A stretch of 64,000 bases of DNA from the NCBI GenBank assembly GCA_007922225.1, contig ML679956.1, forward strand, positions 75,924,095-75,988,094, in the 5' to 3' direction. The position numbers and the translations under genes are program-made. Of the stretch, positions 10,323 to 21,862 are shown one piece after another. Positions within the stretch are counted from its first letter, which is position 1, and every line of letters begins with the position of its first letter. The notes beneath the pieces are model-generated. The model made no database searches. It was not told the origin of the DNA and saw only the letters and a program-made list of their open reading frames with translations. This stretch comes from Emydura subglobosa. Its lineage: Eukaryota; Chordata; Testudines; Chelidae.

Positions 10323-11074
10323 TCTGCTGCCCTCGGCCCCCAACTGCAGTAGCTGTTCTTCTGTAAGCTGGACACATCCCCTGGGAAGTGGACTGTCCCC
10401 CAGCACGGTTTGGCCACATGGGCCCCCGAACAGCCCAGAGGCGTCATTAGGTCACCAGCGCTCCGATCCAGAGCTCATTGAAGTCAATGGCAAGAGTCCT
10501 GTGGGCGTCTGTAGGCGTTGGCTCAGGCCCTGAAACCCTGGGCGGGGTATAGACTGGGTGCTCAGTGCCAGACCTCTGCTCCCCTCCCCGTGCAGGTCTG
10601 TTGAAGGCCTCGAGTCCATGTTTGAAATACTCCCAGCAGGATTCCTTTGAGACAAGGAAGCCCAGCGTGACGACTCCAGGTTGGCCGTCAGCGTGCACGG
10701 GAGCGTTCTGCGTCAGAGCAAAGGTTCCAGACCGAGTTTAAGTTTGGGGGATTTGGAAGGACTGGGCTAGTGTGCGGGGGGGCTCCAGCTGGCGGGAGAG
10801 GAGACCGGGAGTTCATTGACCTGCCCTGTTCAAGCCCTGCCCTTGGAGTGCGTAACGCAGGGTGTGTGTGCTGGAAATTGGAATGATTCCCTCTCCTTCT
10901 AGTCCCAAGGCTGGAGAGGAAGGTGGGAATGGCCGATGAACTGGGCGATGCTCTCCTTTCTATCAGCCCCCCTCTTGCTCTTTTACTTGTCCTTAAATCC
11001 AGTCTTGGGTGAAATGTCAGTTTCTTTCTTACTTTCTCCATCCACAGCCCTTATTTGCAGCACAGAGAGCTGTG
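10323..11074. other. Intergenic, GC-rich, nothing recognised
   Basis: GC-rich with several overlapping open frames but no recognisable protein family. I cannot tell whether it is unique sequence or an unrecognised repeat. Confidence 0.35.
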
Positions 11075-11190
11075 CATTGTAAGCTATTTGGGGCAGATAC
11101 CGCCTTTGCATCTTGTGTATATGTACTGCACCTAGCACAAGGGGCCGCTGATCCCCGATTGGGGCTGTTAAGTGCTACAAATGCACTAGA
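11075..11190 (+). mobile_element. MIR/L2-type SINE tail
   Basis: TTGTAAGCTATTTGGGGCAG, then CTGCACCTAGCACAAGGGGC and 'gattggggctgttaagtgctacaaatgc'. This is the same tail as at 62795, which reads almost identically. Confidence 0.7.
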
Positions 11191-12249
11191 ACAAAGCACT
11201 CTTCCATCCCAAGGCTGTAGCTCGTTCTGGTGAAATGCTGGCAAACACACTGGAGGGGGGAATCCTTCCGTGGGGGTGAGATCAGACGTCTCATAACTGC
11301 TGGTCTTTACCGTCCCTACGTCCTATGATCTTCAACAAATCTCAGCAGTCTGTCTGTTGGGGTGGGGGGAGATATTGTTACCAAACCTTCCTCTGGGCAC
11401 CCCTGGTTTATCTCCTCTGGGGACAGGGAGTCAGAGTACAATACCCCGGCCAAAACGAAGCCCTTCCTGAGATCCTAGGGCTGCTTTCCAGCTGTAATTG
11501 GGGACATCAAAGGCCAAGGGGAGACAACACCCACCTTATTCGCCCTGTAGTGTGACTTTTTCCAAGAAAAGGCTCAATCCTGGGAAAACAGTTCAAATGG
11601 CACTGCCCACAGCAGCAGGGACTCCTAGATATGCAGCAGCATCTCGCCTTGACTCTCTTCTCCTTGGAAGGGCAGAGCTTGGGTGATTAGAGGTGGGGCC
11701 GAGAAGTTAAATAGAATGGAGTTAGTGTGAGGTGGTTTTTTGTGTGCGGCCAAGGGAGCTGCTTGCCATTAAAACCACCCCCTGCTCCTTTATATGGTCA
11801 TTAGCCGACCTGGTTGGGGGCAAGGGGATGGTTACAAACAATTCCCATGCCTGCAGCCCATCCACCACGCATCACCTCTCTCTCAAGTACCTGCTAACGG
11901 TTTGATCTCCCTTTGGTCACAGTCTCAATCCTGATTGGGCGCCATTTCCTCAGTTAATAGGGAGAAGGACAGTGTAGAATTTCTTTCTCTTTTCAATGAA
12001 GGCTGTAAATATTTTTGTTTAAGGAGTGGAAAAGCACAGCTGGCCTGGCCATCGATCTTGCTCGTCTTCAAAATCAGACCTGCCCCTTCTCACCGTTGCG
12101 CTGGTACAAATCCACAGTAACTCCACGGAGGTCACAAGAACTTGGGTATTGTTACACGGGTGTCACTGAGGTCTGGCTATTGCCAACTTGTCTGTGGCTT
12201 TCCATCTCTGTGGCCCAACAGACATTTGGGTTTCCGACTAACTGAATGT
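11191..12249. other. Intergenic, nothing recognised
   Basis: No exon or clear repeat could be recognised in this stretch. Confidence 0.35.
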
Positions 12250-12432
12250 TTCCATAGGAAGTGTCGGCTTTCCATTTTTTGCTAGAAAACCAAAAACTGA
12301 ACATTTTTTTGGCTGGAAACCAACATTTTTTTTTCAGTTTTCAGCAGAAAATCTTTAAATTTCCGAAAGAAAGAAAAGGGTTTCTGGTATTTCAGCAAAA
12401 AGTTGAAATTTTCCACAGGAAAAGACTTCCAA
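12250..12432. repeat. A/T-rich interspersed repeat (TTTTC/GAAAA-rich)
   Basis: The text is dominated by short TTTTCAG, GAAAATTT and CTGGAAACC words that are partly self-complementary. Similar text occurs at 50790-51080 and 56040-56440, which suggests one interspersed family. Confidence 0.45.
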
Positions 12433-12644
12433 TTTCCTGCCACGTCTACTATTTTCTTTTGGTTGATATCCTGTATATTCCTTTTATTATTACCCACACC
12501 TGGATCTGGTGTATCTCACTTTCCCCGCCACGCCAACACAACAGAAAGTCTCTTCTTAAATAATGTTGCGCATTGACTGTGCATTACAGTAAAGGGTGAC
12601 AGAACCCTTGCTAGTTAACTTCCGTTATCTCATGACAGGAGATG

Positions 12645-12910
12645 ACTCATCATGTGGATGAGGCTATGGACTGGGACTCAGGCCACCTACGTTCAAGTCC
12701 TGGCTTTGTCACAAGCTTCCTCTGTGACCTTGGGCAAGTCACTTAATCACTCTGTGCCTCAGTTTCCCATTGGTGAAGTGAGGATAATAATGCTCCTTTT
12801 CTCCGACCCTATATCTCTTATCCATTTAGATTATAAGATCTTAAAAACAAGAGCTAACTTTCACTCTGTGCTGCACTAAGCACAATCTGCCCTGATCTCA
12901 GCTGAGGCCC
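12645..12910 (+). mobile_element. MIR-type SINE, near full length with tail
   Basis: A tRNA-like B box (GTTCAAGTCC near 12690) is followed by the core GTGACCTTGGGCAAGTCACT (12726-12745), CTGTGCCTCAGTTTCCCAT, a 'gaggataataatgctcc' link and a 'tccatttagattataagatc ... gctgcactaagcacaat' tail. This copy links the MIR head to the tail type found alone elsewhere in the window. Confidence 0.8.
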
Positions 12911-13218
12911 CCCACCATTAGTGTAACACAAATACCACTAGTCAGTCACTATAAATTGCTATTTGGAAGCCTACGGACTCCCCTCCAGTATCTTGTAGCT
13001 CTTCTGGTGGCACACACGCCATCTGTCGTCTGTATTTGCAGAGGGGGCGGCTGGGCTTTTACAGAGGAGTGGCATAGGCTGTGGGGCACACGGGGTTAAT
13101 GCTATTAGAACAAAATACCAGAGGAATTAATAATGATTTGCTGCTCATCACGCAGCCGTCCTCCAGAAATGTAACACAAGAAAAAACACGTCGAGAAATG
13201 CCAGAAAAATGCAGCAAA

Positions 13219-13246
13219 TAAGTAAGTAAGTAAATAAATAAATAAT
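13219..13246. repeat. Simple repeat (TAAG)n/(TAAA)n
   Basis: Uninterrupted 4-bp units: TAAGTAAGTAAG passing into TAAATAAATAAATAA. Confidence 0.9.
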
Positions 13247-13388
13247 AGCGAAAAGAAAAAGCTCGAGACAGTCTGGAACCTCCACGGGACGTAGCCCTGG
13301 GCAAGCGCTCTCCTCACATATAGCCAAATGAATCACTCTCAGGGAGCGATTTTAGGCTGAGCTCCTGTTGGACCGGACTGCAACCCTA

Positions 13389-13479
13389 GGGCCAGATTCT
13401 GCCCTGAGTTACACTCCTGCAACCCCTTGAAGCGAAATGGGGCCACGTGGAGGGGAGGTAACTCAGGGCAGGATCTGGC
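13389..13479. mobile_element. Palindromic MITE (GCCAGATTCTGCCCTGAGTTAC)
   Basis: The left arm (13391-13412, beginning GCCAGATTCTGCC) and the inverted right arm (13458-13479, ending GGCAGGATCTGGC) match at 21 of 22 positions. No target duplication was recognised. Confidence 0.8.
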
Positions 13480-13689
13480 TTGCTATTGTGTTGGAATTTC
13501 ATACGAGAAGTGCATAGGCTATTTGCTCTGAAAAAGAGAGAGATAAAATGGGTATGATACTGAGTACAGAATAACAGTTAGTCAGCTGGGATCTCGTTAA
13601 TCCTGCTCCATAAAACAAGAGTGAATGGGCACTCACTCAGCATTGAAAGGCAAGAAACTGAAGTGGCATCATGGCAATATCTTTTTTTG

Positions 13690-13765
13690 ACACAACATAA
13701 TATTAATCTGTGGAACTCATTGCTGCAGTATGTCAGTGAAGCAGATAGCTGAACACGTCTTTTTT
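13690..13765 (+). mobile_element. Short CR1-like fragment
   Basis: TATTAATCTGTGGAACTCAT followed by TGCTGCAGTATGTCA resembles the CR1 3' region that encodes the end of the reverse-transcriptase frame. It is short and uncertain. Confidence 0.4.
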
Positions 13766-13778
13766 TAAAATGGAGAGT

Positions 13779-13996
13779 GACAAGGTGTGTGAGGCAATAT
13801 CTTATATTGGACCAATGTTTGTTGGTGAAAGGACAAACTTTCAAGCCTCACAGAGCTCTTCCTCAGACCTGAAGAAGAGTTCTGTGGCTCTTAAAAGCTT
13901 GTCCTGTTCACCAAGAGACATTGGTTCAATAAAAGATATTATCTCATCCACTTGGTCTCTTTAATATCCTGGGAGCAACACGGCTACAACAACACT
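13779..13996 (+). mobile_element. Penelope-type 3' end repeat with long inverted arms
   Basis: The left arm (13779-13831, starting GACAAGGTGTGTGAGGCAAT) and the inverted right arm (13906-13958, with GATATTATCTCATCCACTTG) agree at about four fifths of positions over some 50 bp. The right end reads GGGAGCAACACGGCTACAAC, analogous to the 'GGTAGCCGTGTTAGTC' end of the Penelope-like element at 364. Between the arms lies a second hammerhead-like core. No open frame belongs to it. Confidence 0.65.
13869..13898 (+). other. Second hammerhead-like core, degenerate
   Basis: CTGAAGA (13869-13875) is followed by one extra A, a short stem GAGT/GCTC (13877-13880 with 13887-13890, one G-T wobble) with a 6-nt loop, and then TTAAAAGC where GAAAGC is expected. 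The layout matches the core at 449-489 on the minus strand, including the extra A. The loss of GAAA would abolish catalysis in this copy. Confidence 0.3.
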
Positions 13997-14230
13997 AAAA
14001 GCAGCAATGGACCACATCACGTTTTTTTAAAAATTGACATTTACATGGATAAAAGTAGCATCTGCAGTTACCCCAAGATAAAAACTGGCTATTCATCCTC
14101 ATGTGTCAAGATATAAACTGAGAGTCAGGAAGACAATGTCAATCCTGGCCCCGGCCATCGTATAGCCTTATCCATTCAGACACTTAAATGGCTGTCATTA
14201 CCAGAGTCTGAGTACCTGATAACCTTTAGT

Positions 14231-14424
14231 GCATTTATTATAATAACACCCCTCTAAGGTCAAGCAGTGCTATTGTCCCCATTTTACATACGGGGAAACT
14301 GAGGCACAGAGCAGCTACATGACTTGCCCAACCTCAGACAGGAAGTTGATAGCCAAGCAAGGAACTGAACACACAGCTCTCCTGAGTCCCAGGCTATCCC
14401 CCTAACCACTAGGACATCCCTCCT
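14231..14424 (-). mobile_element. MIR-type SINE, near full length, antisense
   Basis: Read on the plus strand it has CCCCATTTTACATACGGGGA, AACTGAGGCACAGAGCAGCT, GACTTGCCCAACCTCAGACA and then CCCCTAACCACTAGGACAT, the complement of the tRNA-derived head. Core, head and part of the tail are present. Confidence 0.8.
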
Positions 14425-15485
14425 CTACGGGGCCTGGCCTGGGGATACTGAAGATATTCTAAACCACTTTGCATGGTGCTCTGAAAGAAAAGATGGATGT
14501 CGGACTGGTGTGGTAACTTGACGATGTGCCGTTTTGATAGGCCGCCTTGCTTCTCCAGTCCCCACCCATGGCCTGAAATATCGTTGGCAGGACAAACCAG
14601 CTTCCCGCTCGTTGTAGTCTGAGAGTTGCAACCCTTAATGTTATGGCTGTCTCCTGCATTACTCTCCCCCACACCCTTCCACATTCGCGCTGGGCCTCTG
14701 TAGCTTGAGGCTGGGCGTCGGATCAGGCCCTTAGCGCTAAAGGGCATTTGGTGAGCAAAAGGTGAGAAAGCTGCTGGTGCACGTTAATGATGGATGAACC
14801 TCCAAAGGGGTGGCGGGATCCACAGGGTTTGGACCTGAACTTCTTTGGTCTGAAAATCAGATGAGATTGTTTTTATTTTCGGTGAGGTTTCCAGTGCCTT
14901 CTGCTGTACTGGGACATACCAAAAGAACTGTTTTCCTGCAGTGTTTGGGTACCATTTCCTGCCCGCAAAGTTGGAAGGCCCATGAAAATAACCACCAAAC
15001 CATTGAATCACATGGGGGGAGGAGGGCGGAAGGTTCAGAAACCATTTGGATTGGATCTGAATTTGGATTGAAGGTCTAACTCGGGCTTTGTGTGTCATCC
15101 CCTTGCTAGATAGACAGCGAAGATTGTCGTTTTCAAATAAAATTAGCTTTATTATATTTTTCCCCCCAGTCTGTAACAGCCCACACGCTTCCTCTGACCT
15201 CACTGTCTGTTCCCAACGTGAACAACAGACCCACTTTCTGCATTTGATTTGTATCTGGCGTGGTGACGGAGCTCTGACCCAATGGTTTTGTAACTAGCGA
15301 CCCTGCCGAATACCAGTTTAGTTATTTTTTTAATCAGTTATTTTTCTGCTTTTCACCTCACGTTATTTTTTGCCCCATAATCATTAATTTCCCTGTAACT
15401 CCAGTGAAATTTGCAATAAAAAAACCCCGCATTTTGAACGCATGTTCAAAATTATGAAGCTACTTGTAACTGTAAGTGATAACCT

Positions 15486-15573
15486 GCCTGATTCTTCGCT
15501 GAAGGAAATCGGGAATAACTCCATTGACCATCAGTGAGCCTACACCAGAACAAAAGCACATGGGAATCAGGCT
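15486..15573. mobile_element. Palindromic MITE remnant (CCTGATTCT family)
   Basis: GCCTGATTCTTCGCTGAAGG on the left and GGGAATCAGGCTCC on the right are inverted ends. The centre GGGAATAACTCCATTGACC is typical of the family. Confidence 0.5.
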
Positions 15574-15674
15574 CCTGGTTGTGCAGAGATAGTATAATCC
15601 TCTTGCTGTAGCTTTTCCTTTAATTACAGTCTCTCTAAAGAAATCAGAAATCAGGACAACTTGTGTATACTTAC

Positions 15675-15828
15675 AGATCTGTGACTCGACACCAGAGCTC
15701 ATTCTTTCTCTTCTAATTGCTGCTTTCTTGTCTCCGGGGTTCTTTTGTTTTTCTCTGCAAGCAATCACAGCTTTCAGATGTTTTGGGGTCACTCCGTGTG
15801 CTGCAATGCTAATTATTTCTTCAGACAT
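15675..15828 (-). other. Exon-like open frame, unidentified (possible coding exon)
   Basis: I do not recognise this protein. On the minus strand a continuous frame begins at an ATG (15828-15826) directly after ATTAAG and runs to a strong splice-donor-like GTAAGTATAC (G at 15674), giving 51 codons plus one base. The peptide is rich in Lys, Arg, Glu and Ile, without low complexity: it starts MSEEIISIAAHGVTPKH and contains CREKQKNPGDKKAAIRRER. The frame stays open well past both ends (15460-15963). It lies outside recognised repeats. Weaknesses are that the upstream AG has no good pyrimidine tract, no partner exon was found, and a 167-codon open frame can arise by chance in 64 kb. It could instead be a conserved non-coding element or an old unrecognised repeat. 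Confidence 0.25.
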
Positions 15829-15959
15829 CTTAATGAAATGGTACAAGTGTGCAGCACAAGTGCACATTGAATATATATTCACACTTCTAGGTATACACGT
15901 GTGTGCGTGCATATGACAAAAAATACCACATTTATACACACGGACACACACCGACACAA

Positions 15960-18440
15960 ACACAAATGTAAATCTGGAGTAACTGAAGGCAGAATGTGGC
16001 CATTGAGAAGATAGTGCAGCTAAAAGTTCTCATGATTCTCTTTCACAAAACTTATTATTAGCTATGAGAGGGGTAAAGGCATTGAGTAGAAACTGCTTAA
16101 CAACATCTCTGTTGTTATAATAAAGGCCAGGATCCATTCTCCATGGAGAAACATACTAATATGAGAAATGACACCCATATCACGTCTCTTGCCCAGGGCC
16201 CCCACCTGGGGGAGGAAAGGGTACACTTTACCGGGGGGGGGCTGGAGGCCCTGGAGGGCCAGGCTCAGACTGCAATCCCCATTACCATGAGGAAAATGTT
16301 TTCATGGCTCATGAGATTGTATGTATGGGATGAGGGATTGTGCTATGTGTGTGGGAGGAGGCCCATGGTACAAGTTTGTACTGGGCCCAAAAACATTATG
16401 CTTGGGCCATGCTTTCGCAAACTAGTGTCCATTCATGAAATGTATCAAAGATCAGCCAAATTCCTATAATGTGTTAAAAGCCATCTCATTTTTAAATCAG
16501 CGTCATTTTTCATCTTCTTTGTGTGTGTATGTGCATGTATGCAGGCTGTTGCTTTTAGTGGTATTGAGATTTTACTTAATGTGCATATTGTACTTCTTGT
16601 GTTGTGTGCAATATTTTCTGACAATTTGGGGGCAGAGAGGGGAGGCACTGGGGATGGAAAATGGCTGGTTTATCTGAGGACTGCTGTTTTTTCCAAAGGG
16701 ACAAAGCAGAGGAGGACGCAAAGTATATCATTTCTGTAATTTTGTGTGATGGCAGTGGGATGAGTGCCTTGTTAGTTATGTTTCTAAGTCAAAAAGGGTG
16801 AATCGTCTTTTATTTTTTATTTTGTAATGGCAGGTGCTTTGAATAAAAAGAATTAAACCAGCGACAACAGAAGCACAGAGGTGGATGCATTTACACATGT
16901 GGATACAGACACATCAGTGTACAGAATGCACAAGCCATGCAACACACATCTTGCACATTCATGCATATACATAAATGCATGCATGCATGAACACACGCAG
17001 TCAGAATGTACTGCACCTTGCCTTATACTGTAAGAAATAATTTTACAGGGGCAGATGTGTGGTCCTGTACCTATCTGAGTGGTTCCCTCTCTAGATGTTT
17101 TGGTTTTGTGATTTTAAAAGACCCCCTCCCCTCCAAAATACTCCAAGGTGAATTTTGCCATGCTTATGTCAGGAGGTGTTCCCTCTGAAAGAGAATAGAC
17201 AGGTAAGATTATTTGGTAAATAAGAAAATAATTAATAAAAAAGCCCTTTAAAAAAACAACAATTCTGAACAAAGTTTGCCCATCAATTGAAATCTTTGGC
17301 ATTTTTTTCAACTCATCCACAGAAAACTAATGCTTCAAGTGCATCCTTTCCCCCCATGTGGCCCACGCTGGTGTAATTTCTGGAACTAAGGAATCGGGGG
17401 ACTTTGGTGAGAGATTCAGGGAAATGGGGTAACTGGCGTAAACATCATGGGGGGGGGGGGGACAAATGTCTGTGTATCAGACATGAGACCCATCATTACT
17501 CAAAAGTAGATCATCCAGGGACAATGCAAGATGGATTGCGTTTATGAAAGAGTGCCACCCTGCCGAGGCTTCTGGGAAATAACCTCTGCAGAACCTTACA
17601 CGTTTCTACCGAACGGTTACAACCCTCCCCCCAGGAATTCAGCTGATTGTGTCCCCACGTTTGTCATTTGTGTGTGTGGCACAGTGAAGAATTGATATGC
17701 TTAATATGAATGGAATACTTCAACCCGCCTGAATAGAGGCAGAGCCAGCACCAAAAACATTGTTTAAAAAAGTCCCACTCAGCCTGGGAAGGAAAGTTGT
17801 GTATCAATCTAGTTCTATAATAGTGTAATTTACTGTCTAGGCCTGGGCTCTGGTGGCGATATTGTACTGGAATGAATGAAACAGAGGACTTCAGGCTGAG
17901 CTGGAGCTCTGGGCCCTGGCTGGCTCTATTCAGGCCAAACCTAATCGGCTTCAGCTCAACTCTGCGCCAAAGCTTCCCTCTCAGTAGTGGGTTTTTCTCT
18001 GGGTTTTGTTACTGTTTCTTAAAGAACTCAGCTGGCTGCTGGGGCTGAAAAGAATCAAATTATTAAAGATTTTGTGGCAAATCCAGTGAGAATGGGCCCA
18101 TGCAATAATGATAGCATTGTGTCACTGTGGGCCGGTCTCAGCTTCCAGTGGGGAGAAACTGTCAGCCCTGTCTTTGTTTTCTTAACCCTTTCAATAGAAA
18201 CAAAATAATATTTAGCTTAGCACAAAATACCTTCTTTTTCATTTCTAATCCTTTACAGGTTTTTTTTCCGCTCCTCCTCCTCTTTCACTCACTTTCTCTC
18301 TCTCTCGTTGTGTTGGCTATCCTCCCAAATAGATTTATACACATTCTTCTTTCTGGAGCCGGTTGGCCGGAGGGGCATCTGTTATCAGGAAAGTTCTTCT
18401 CGTTAATTGGGATGTAAAATGGACAATTAAATCAGCTTCT
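15960..18440. other. Intergenic, no gene recognised; short simple repeats
   Basis: Contains AC-rich text (15895-15965), a TGCA-repeat (GCATGCATGCATG near 16978-16990) and a 13-G run (17449-17461). No exon or large repeat recognised. Relatively poor in CR1, MIR and MITE copies compared with the rest of the window. Confidence 0.4.
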
Positions 18441-19260
18441 AGCAACCGCCACCAGCCAGGGAGAGAGGGGAGAAGGCGTCACACTTTGTTCTGAGGCTCC
18501 TTTTATTAGTATAAAAGGGCTAATAAATGATTAGGAGATGTTTCAATTGTTATCAAGTCCAACGGATCAGTGGATTGATTATAACCCTCTAGAACACGTA
18601 CTACTCGTCATTGTAATGTGTTTCTAACATTGGAAAATCATTGATTAACCATTCATAAATGGAACCTTAATATATACTGTGACCAAAGATCGATCTATCT
18701 ATGTATCTATCTATCTATCTCTCTCATCTCCACCTTTTTTATTTAGAAACTATGTGGCTTTCAAATCTTAATTCATTTCTCTAATTGGCCACCTCTCTCT
18801 GTTGTTTGTTTATACCAACATTAATATGCTGCTTCCCAAACAGTTGCAATTAGCCTGGCTCTCTGGGGGAATCTTTTTTATCTGTCATGTGTATATTGAT
18901 CCTGGCACTTAAAGAATACAAGTATTTCTATGGCTCAGCTGTAAAACACCAGGTCGCAAATCAACAAGGCACCGAGGGCTTGGCTGCTTCCTTTCTTCGC
19001 GCCGGATGACAAGGACCCGCCAACCCGGCTCCTTTGTGACGAACCGGCAGCGCTGCTGACACCTCTTCCCGGCGTTCTCATGCAAAAAAACATTTTCAAT
19101 GTTGATAGGTTGGTGCCACAGATTGTGTGACACAAAATGCAAGGCCGGAACCTCATCTGGAGTAAACCGTCGCCGCTCCTTTGAAGTGGAGCTATGCTAA
19201 TTTAAACGAGACGAGGACATATCTTGAAGTGTAATAAGATGGTATCAAGTCTGGTAGTAG
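18441..19260. other. Non-repetitive segment, possible conserved non-coding DNA
   Basis: Apart from a (TATC)n tract, this stretch shows none of the repeat families that fill the window. It mixes AT-rich homeobox-like text (for example ATGCTAATTTAAAC near 19195) with a CpG-containing block (CTTCGCGCCGGATGAC, CCGGCAGCGCTGCTG; 18998-19055). It has no convincing exon. Conservation cannot be judged from one sequence. Confidence 0.25.
18690..18724. repeat. Simple repeat (TATC)n
   Basis: ATCTATCTATGTATCTATCT continues as ATCTATCT and CTCTC, with a single interruption in the 4-bp unit. Confidence 0.9.
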
Positions 19261-21862
19261 GGCAAGGGGAAAGAAAAACAGACAACAGGGTACTCGCTGT
19301 ACCCTTGCAGGAGATCCCTTAATCAGGATATTCCTTCAACTTTGGTCTGCTGTAACCTATTGACAACGGAACTAGGTCATGCTGGTGAATAGGGTAGATT
19401 TTCTGCAGCCCCAGCGTCTTTCAGGCTGGGAAGGATTGTGTGTTCAGTATTACAAACAGATCTTCTGTCTTTATTTCCCGACCGGCAGCGCGTTGCTTAA
19501 CAAGGAGAACTGGACCAGCCATTTTCCTCGTCACAGATGGAGGGCTCCATCCAAGGTGCGCCTTTGCCAACTGGCTTTCGTTCAGGGGAAGTTAATTCTT
19601 GTTTTTAGTGCCCAGCCAAGTTTAGTCAGGAAGGCTGGAATGTTTCAAATTGAGGGTGGGGAGGGAGGGCATCCTGGATTGCTTTGCCAGCTAGTTCAAG
19701 ACGAGAAGGGATATGTCCGATTTTTATTTATTTATTTACTCTTCAAGCTGGATGAATTTTTACGCCAGTTTTGGCAGCCTCAGAGAATCACCCTTTCGGC
19801 TTGAGCTACAAAAGGAGGACAGCAAGGTAAGTCATCCTCCACGCCACCCCCAACATGGTGCCTCACCCCTGATCTTCCCGGATCACCTGAAGGGGGCAAA
19901 AGAGGACTCCCTGGTTTGGGTCAGTATTTGGCCTCTCTGTTGAGACTGGCAAGTGGGGTGGCAACAGTGTTTGGTTGCCACCAAAGTGGTTGCCACCAAC
20001 ATGGGTTGGATACTGAACCCACACCTAAAGGTCAAAGCCAGTGAAAACATCAGGTGATGAGCCTGATCCAAAATATAGGACATCTTTGGACCCCTGGATA
20101 ACGGTGTCCCTATGAGATCACATGTATCTAGGCTACTAGGTACAGCAGCCGGGAGCAGGACTAGAAATGCAACCCCTTCTTTCTGAGAACTTGGCCCATT
20201 AGCATTTGAAGTAGTTGTAGAGGCCCTGGGAGCAACCAGAGACATCACCTGTGACTCTGCCCCTGCCCTTCCCACACGGTAGTCAAAAACACCAGGGTCT
20301 GGGATTTTCAACACTTCTTTGATGAGCGGAGTCTGCCACCCACCTAAAAATGTGCACCAGACTAATCAGTACTAAAGAAACCATCACTCAGCCCTAGAGC
20401 CCCTGCAAAGCTACTGCCTGGTGCCCAACTTCCCTTTACTAACCCGGCAAAGCGCAGCCTCTCCAGTGCCACCGCTCAGCTGCCATGATCCTGGATCCCT
20501 CTGTCAGGTTTCCAGGTATGGTACAGAGATGGTGCATGTTGCTTTGGTGGGTGATCATCTCCTGTACATAGACAAGGGAAGCGCAACCCTTTCCACCCTG
20601 CTGGACCTCTCTGGGGCATTCCAGATCCCAGATCCCCAGGTACACCAGCCTTCTTTCCTGAACCATGGAATCGCTCCCTTGTGGTGTATCTGAGCTCAGA
20701 CTTGGGTGGAGAGCAGCTGGCTGAAACTGTATCCAGGCGAGTCTGAGGTGATGAAGGTAGGAAGAGGAAAAGCTTTAGAGGAACTCGCCGTCTTCTCCAT
20801 AACTTCCCCCTCTATGGAGGGCACCTACCCTCTGCTGTTGGTTCACCACCTTGGGACTCCTCCCTGCCATCAGATGCCCATACTGCCAGGGCAGCTGGTG
20901 TTGAAGACGATGCAGGCAGCATGTCTGAAGGTTGGCTAAATTTGGGAAGTAAGACCACCTCAGCTCTAGAACTGGCTCAAATGCAAAACCAGGCTAGATG
21001 GGATGGATCCAGTTTCACAATGAAGTTTGCTGACAGTGGGTGTTATTGGTTTGCAAGGCCCTTTAATGACAATTTCAAAATGACAGGTTCCCTCCTGGAG
21101 GGGTCTGTATGATCAGAGCCTTAGAATGCAGCGTTGACACAACATTGACACTTACGCATGTGAGATGCGCTGTTGAAAACACTGAGACTACTCACAGGAT
21201 TAAGGGCTGTAGCAACTGGCCCTGAATGAGGATAGCAAATGCTGACAAATATGGTGGGGACATTGTATAGACAGGGCAGTAAAAGAGCACTGACAGAGCT
21301 GAGCACTGCACTGCTGTTGGCAGAGAACAATTTGACAACTCCAGCTCCTTCTTCTCAGCTAGGGAATTACCTGCCAACAGCTCCTGATGGATTTCTTCTG
21401 TATTTGAAATCATCCAAGTGGTTTGTGCAAACCTGTTTCACCCTCTGGGTTGAAGGTGAATTTTGGTTGGGCTATTCGCTTTTCACCATTCGCTCTTTGC
21501 ACTGTATGGTGGGTTACATAAGTCACGTGATATTATTCCTGCTTCCTGGTTGGATGGCTCCAAAACACACCAAACAAACACAAACAAACAAAAAAAAAAC
21601 CTTTGAAAATGGCCAGGCAAACGCTTCTGCATATTATTGTGAGAATTTGAGACCTTCCACAAACATTCTTGTGAACCATATTGTGCATGGATGTTTGTGT
21701 ACGGTTAATACTGTCAGAACAAATTTGTGGTTTTTACTCAAACAAATGTTCACCGATACTTTTTGTTTGCAGCATTCACTCGGCTTTAACCACCAAAGAA
21801 ACTTTCCTCACATGTGGCTTCTGGATTACTTAAAAGTAATGAGCGCTTATTATTTTGCTTTC
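19261..21862. other. Intergenic, nothing recognised
   Basis: No coding family or clear repeat recognised. Contains TTTATTTATTTA near 19726. The open frames here (141 codons at 19379, 143 codons on the minus strand at 19883) have no features of a known protein. Confidence 0.35.

Noticed and set aside
16971..16990. TGCA repeat as a regulatory palindrome
   Set aside because: A short simple repeat within AC/TG-rich low-complexity text explains it.
18681..18692. TCF/LEF site in GACCAAAGATCG
   Set aside because: The orientation gives CAAAGATC rather than the required GATCAAAG, so the consensus is not met.
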